From positions 1 through 64,000 of the forward strand of contig VXBM01000135.1 in the NCBI GenBank assembly GCA_013400155.1: a stretch of DNA of 64,000 nt, written 5' to 3'. Position 1 is the first letter of the stretch; the number at the start of each line of letters is the position of its first letter. This DNA is from Helopsaltes ochotensis (taxonomy: Eukaryota; Chordata; Aves; Passeriformes; Locustellidae). The notes beneath the pieces are model-generated. The model ran no database searches. It was not told the origin of the DNA and saw only the letters and a list, made by a program, of their open reading frames with translations. Both the position numbers and the translations under genes were made by a program. Positions 60,364 through 64,000 of the stretch are shown here, piece by piece.

Positions 60364-62100
60364 CATATTTTACTATTAAAAATTTCATTTACTTTGTCAG
60401 TTTGGCCATCATACAATCTGTTTGTGCTGTTGCATTAATCCTAAAATATTTTTTCAAGTTAGTTTTCATCCTGCTATTTCTCATTTAGAATAGGAAAGAA
60501 GTAGGGTTGTACATGATGTACGTGTAGGAAATAAAGAATCCTCAAGAGCAATTTGGAAAAGTCTTCTGGTTCTGCATCTACAGCATTAAACCTCTTGACT
60601 CTTTTAATCTCCCAGAGGAGTTGATACTGAAAAGAAAACTTGGAAAATTTAGAACATTGCCATAGACACCAAACTTTAGCTGAAAATTATTTCTGGAGAA
60701 AACAGAAGTATTTGTTTTTAAATTAAACTTTAAATTTACCCATAGAGTAAACAGAGTAAAGCTAACATTTCAGAATATATTTTACCCCCACTGGATTTTA
60801 TATCTACTAAGAAATACACAGCACTTTTTATTTTCTGCTACAACTGACTGTAAAACATATTTACTGTTTAGATTTACTGTAAGCTTTCAGACAATATTAG
60901 TGCCTGAAATCTTTGCTCTGGTAAACAAAACCATAGAGAAAGGGGCGTGTTGGGAAGTGGCATAGTAAATTAAACTACAGCTAAGAGTCTAATCATAATT
61001 ATATGAAGAAATTATCAGAAGTAGAAATGATTCTCCTAATACATTAGTGTTCAGGAATTCAAACCTATAAATTGGCTACTACTTAAGATTATAGACTTCT
61101 TATTCTGCACACAAGCAAGTAATTAACTTTACATTCCCTTCTTATGACTCTCAAGCTCTTGTCCTTTTAATTATAAGATCCAGAGGGTAGCTTTTATGTT
61201 ACTATTATCTCTACTAAATTTTGAATAAAAGCTGCATTGAAACTTGATATATTAGTCATAGGTAATAGCCTGATAGCTTCTTAAAAGATGTAAAGTGCTA
61301 TTCTGATAAAGTAGCCAGACATTTGGTACTTTAGTTTCCCCTTTGTACCCATACAAATATTCTCTTTTTAAAATGCCAGATGGGTAATTTAAAGTAAAAG
61401 TTTTATGTGGATTGTCTATATTGAAATGTTATAGAAGGCCAATCTAAACTTGTTGATATCTCACGTTTCTTTATGTTTTTATTCATGTTATCATAGGCCA
61501 AATTTCTACGCTGAAATATGCAATCATTCAGTATGATACTACAGATTTGTGGGAAAGGACAATGAAAAGTTAAACTTCTCCATAGGTCTGAAATGTATAA
61601 ATCTATTATTTACCTATTATATGCCATAAATATAGTACAAATAGAATCATAGATTGCAGATCTGCACACCATTGCCTTGATTTTTTAAAACATATAAATT
61701 GATTATTATTGGCTGAAGGTTTGTCATTGCTGCTTCTGTTGAAGGGAAAAACGACTCAATAAAAATATTTTAAAGTGTTTCTAAACTAAAGAAAAAGAAT
61801 TCTGTGAAATGTAAGCAGCTCCATAGTGCTGAACATTTTCAATCTTTGTTTTTTCCTAACTAGTTTCTTGGACTCCCACAGGTGCAGAGCAAACACATTT
61901 CTCAACATTGTTGGGACTGTTCCACTTGCTGAGACTACTGATGTTTGCACTTGCATTAGAAGGGCCTGGTAGGTGGCAAGTTCTTATAGAAAAATAATCA
62001 AAGAACATCAGAGGCCAAGAAACAGCTTCCATCTTCTAACTTTCACATGATAAAAATATTTCTTCCACATCTTAAAGACAAAAGACCAAGGGACAGCAAA
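60364..62100. other. AT-rich sequence, nothing recognised
   Basis: No gene, RNA or repeat family is visible. Confidence 0.45.
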
Positions 62101-62117
62101 CATGAACACAAAGGCTT

Positions 62118-62180
62118 TTGTAGCTTAGTGGCTAGAAATTGCTACAAGAATGCCCAGGTATTGGGTCCTAGTTCAAGGAA
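62118..62180 (+). repeat. tRNA-like pol III promoter boxes, possible old SINE-type head
   Basis: TAGCTTAGTGG at 62121-62131 fits every fixed position of the tRNA A-box consensus. GGTCCTAGTTC at 62164-62174 fits 8 of 11 positions of the B-box. The 32-base gap between them is within the normal range. The sequence does not fold as a proper tRNA, so I read it as the decayed tRNA-like part of an old amniote interspersed repeat. It could also be chance. Confidence 0.35.
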
Positions 62181-62601
62181 TGCCTTTGCATTTCAGGTGA
62201 AAAAAAGATCTTCTGAAATATTTTTGTAGCAGAAAGCAGTACCCATGCTCCCTATCCTTTAGCCAGATGTATTCCTCATTAGGCTGTGCCACATGCTCCT
62301 TTCTTTGATCTTCTGTGTCTGCAACTCGTACAATTTTCTTCTTGGGATGGACAGTTTCATCAGGAGAGACACAGGGATGAATAGACTGGCCTTCGGGCTC
62401 CTTCAGGGGGCTCAAACGGCACAAGTAGGTGGGAATTGAGCTGACCTCTCCTTCAGAGGCCTGAGAATTCCACAGGGGAACCAACCATCTGGAAACTCCA
62501 CACAGAGGGTTCCTAATCCCAGATGTGTGCTCAGTCTTGGTGAACAAATGAGTGTATGCAAACTGCTGCAACTTCTGGAGACCGTGCGTGGGATCTGACA
62601 T
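62173..62601 (-). other. Open frame of 142 codons, unrecognised; likely part of an old repeat
   Basis: This is among the longest frames not caused by a tandem repeat. It is more GC-rich than its flanks. The product starts MSDPTHGLQKLQQFAYTHLF and includes KKKIVRVADTEDQRKEH and a C-terminal Phe/Arg/Lys-rich end. I see no signal peptide, membrane segment or known catalytic motif and do not recognise a family. There is no splice context that would make it an exon. A frame this long is only mildly unexpected by chance in 64 kb. It abuts the pol III-like boxes at 62118-62180, so it may be the body of an old interspersed repeat read backwards. Confidence 0.3.
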
Positions 62602-62639
62602 TATGATATAAGGTCTGTAGATGTTGCAACTAGATAAAC

Positions 62640-64000
62640 CAATCTTTCCTGAAATGCTAACAGCACCACAATAAAAGATGAAAAAAGATGGTAAAGATGA
62701 TAGAAGATGGTAAAATTAAAAGTATTAATGCTGTCTACACCAAAACACTGTATAATAAACTCTGGAGATGGGGAAAGGTTACCTAAGACCTTTTATTTAT
62801 TGCTATAACTCATATAAAGAGTACTTAAGCTGGCAGTTCTTGTCAAAACCATCTACAAAACCACTAAGTCACAATAAAGACATGTCTACAGTGCCAACCA
62901 CTGTTAGGGGAGGGGGATTAGGAATATGAAGATTACAGAATGAAAATAGACAGTTGTGCACCAGCCAAAAATTCTAATACTGAATCTGTTCACTTTTATT
63001 TTGACAGCTTTTGGGGCTGCAATACTCTCAAGCTTTAGAACTTGATTGAGTCCCTGCTGAGCACTGATTTTTACAATTTATGATGCTTGCAGCAATTACA
63101 TTATTTAGTATCAGTGGTGAAAATTTGGAAGAGAAAGGAGAAATATAGCTAACCTTAGTATTTTATTTTACTTCATGAAAAAAACCCTTCAATAAATAAT
63201 TGAAGTATGTGAGGAGAGGAGGAGGATTGCCAGGATAAAAGTTGTTGTTTTAGTCAAAATCATACTGGTTTTAGTACTGCTTTGGGGCAATACACTTTAA
63301 ATAAACAGATATAATTTAGATGAGTGTTCAAATAGTGGCCCTGTTGCTTGACTGTATCTTATTTTCAGGTAGGTGAATTTAATAATTGAAGAAATGCCTG
63401 GCTGCACTGGTCCTTTTAACATCTCTTAGTTTAAAGGGTAAGATTACTAAATTATTTGGCTCAGTTCACAGATTTTGGCACTTTAGTAATAAAGAACAGA
63501 ATAAAATCACCATTCAGGTCTGTTAATAGATATCATGAAAGGAGAAATTAAAGAAATGTCAGAGACATTATGATTATGAGGAAAACTCTGACTAGAAAGA
63601 GAATTTTAACTTTCCCCAAAAGTCTTTTCAGTCTTAAGTATGTATTTCTTTGACTTACATTTTTACCATCTTTTGAAGCAAGACTCCAAGAACATAAATG
63701 CCTTAGGACTACCTTAGACATGTTTTAAACGCTAACTTTTAACAAAGCAATGAAAGGAACACTCCATGCCTACCTCCCTTAGTATCTTTTAATGTCTACT
63801 TTTTGTGCACCACCACTTTGTCCCTTGTTGGACAAAGTGGTCACAATATAGATATTGCCAGGGTTGTCCCCAAAGGGATCTTTATTGATGCACGTATTCA
63901 GAGGCTCCTAGAAGACACTGATGACACTGACTTTGGAGTGATGGCATGCTAGGACTGTCAGAATTTGGGTGATCTGGATCTTAGACTACCTTTTGTTTAA
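62640..64000. other. AT-rich sequence with one strong hairpin
   Basis: No gene or repeat family is recognised. A perfect 12-bp hairpin lies at 63812-63841. Beside it the minus strand carries an AATAAAGATCC signal (about 63878-63888), which may belong to an LTR fragment running off towards the window end. Confidence 0.4.
63812..63841. repeat. Perfect 12-bp inverted repeat (hairpin)
   Basis: ACCACTTTGTCC, loop CTTGTT, GGACAAAGTGGT form a perfect stem. A second small palindrome, CAATAT-AG-ATATTG, follows at about 63844-63857. Confidence 0.9.

Noticed and set aside
60133..60438. Frames containing unknown residues
   Set aside because: They run across the assembly gap and its simple repeat.
1..64000. 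CRISPR arrays, bacterial operons, riboswitches, replication origins
   Set aside because: Repeat content and composition are vertebrate; no spaced repeat array or prokaryotic gene was seen.

Overview
The window reads as nuclear DNA of a bird, most likely a songbird. It is mostly AT-rich, gene-poor sequence, either intergenic or deep intronic. The evidence is the repeat content. There are at least eight fragments of CR1, the dominant LINE of birds, and about nine long terminal repeats (LTRs) of endogenous retroviruses whose end sequences look like avian and passerine families. I see no intact protein-coding gene, no tRNA or rRNA gene, no CRISPR array and no bacterial-style operon. Almost all the open frames of 60 to 160 codons are chance frames or run through repeats.

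Layout. Bases 1-110 are a GC- and CpG-rich edge, probably the end of a promoter/first-exon CpG island lying mostly upstream. From 0.1 to 9.2 kb the sequence is plain AT-rich DNA with a possible old LTR pair (3.65 and 4.43 kb) and a TAG microsatellite. At 9.28-10.15 kb a CR1 3' end is split by a 530-bp LTR with a 5-bp target duplication. At 10.95-12.2 kb, minus strand, lies a decayed, intronless copy of the C-terminal part of an AFF1/AFF4-type transcription-elongation scaffold gene. This is the only recognisable host-gene-derived sequence. From 21.4 to 25.3 kb there is a dense retroelement cluster: CR1 fused to a truncated LTR, a class II LTR that still has a lysine-tRNA primer binding site, a CR1 ORF1 (esterase) remnant, and an LTR with a 20-bp minisatellite. 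More LTRs and CR1 pieces lie at 29.3-31.9, 33.5, 38.5-39.8, 41.4-42.9, 44.7-45.1, 51.0-51.6, 54.4-55.3, 55.8 and 57.1-57.5 kb. A 92-base assembly gap sits inside a CT-rich simple repeat at 60.2 kb. At 62.1-62.6 kb there is an unclassified segment with a 142-codon open frame and a pol III-like promoter.

Nothing here works as a gene system. The biology is retroelement history: nested insertions, solo LTR formation with visible target duplications, 5'-truncated CR1 copies, internal deletions and one probable retrocopy. The most notable items are the AFF retrocopy (processed pseudogenes are scarce in birds because CR1 does not readily copy poly(A) mRNAs), the 1.47-kb LTR carrying its own CpG-rich core, and the oppositely oriented LTR pair whose 20-bp minisatellites create open frames on several registers. 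Family names were assigned by recognition from memory, not by a database search.
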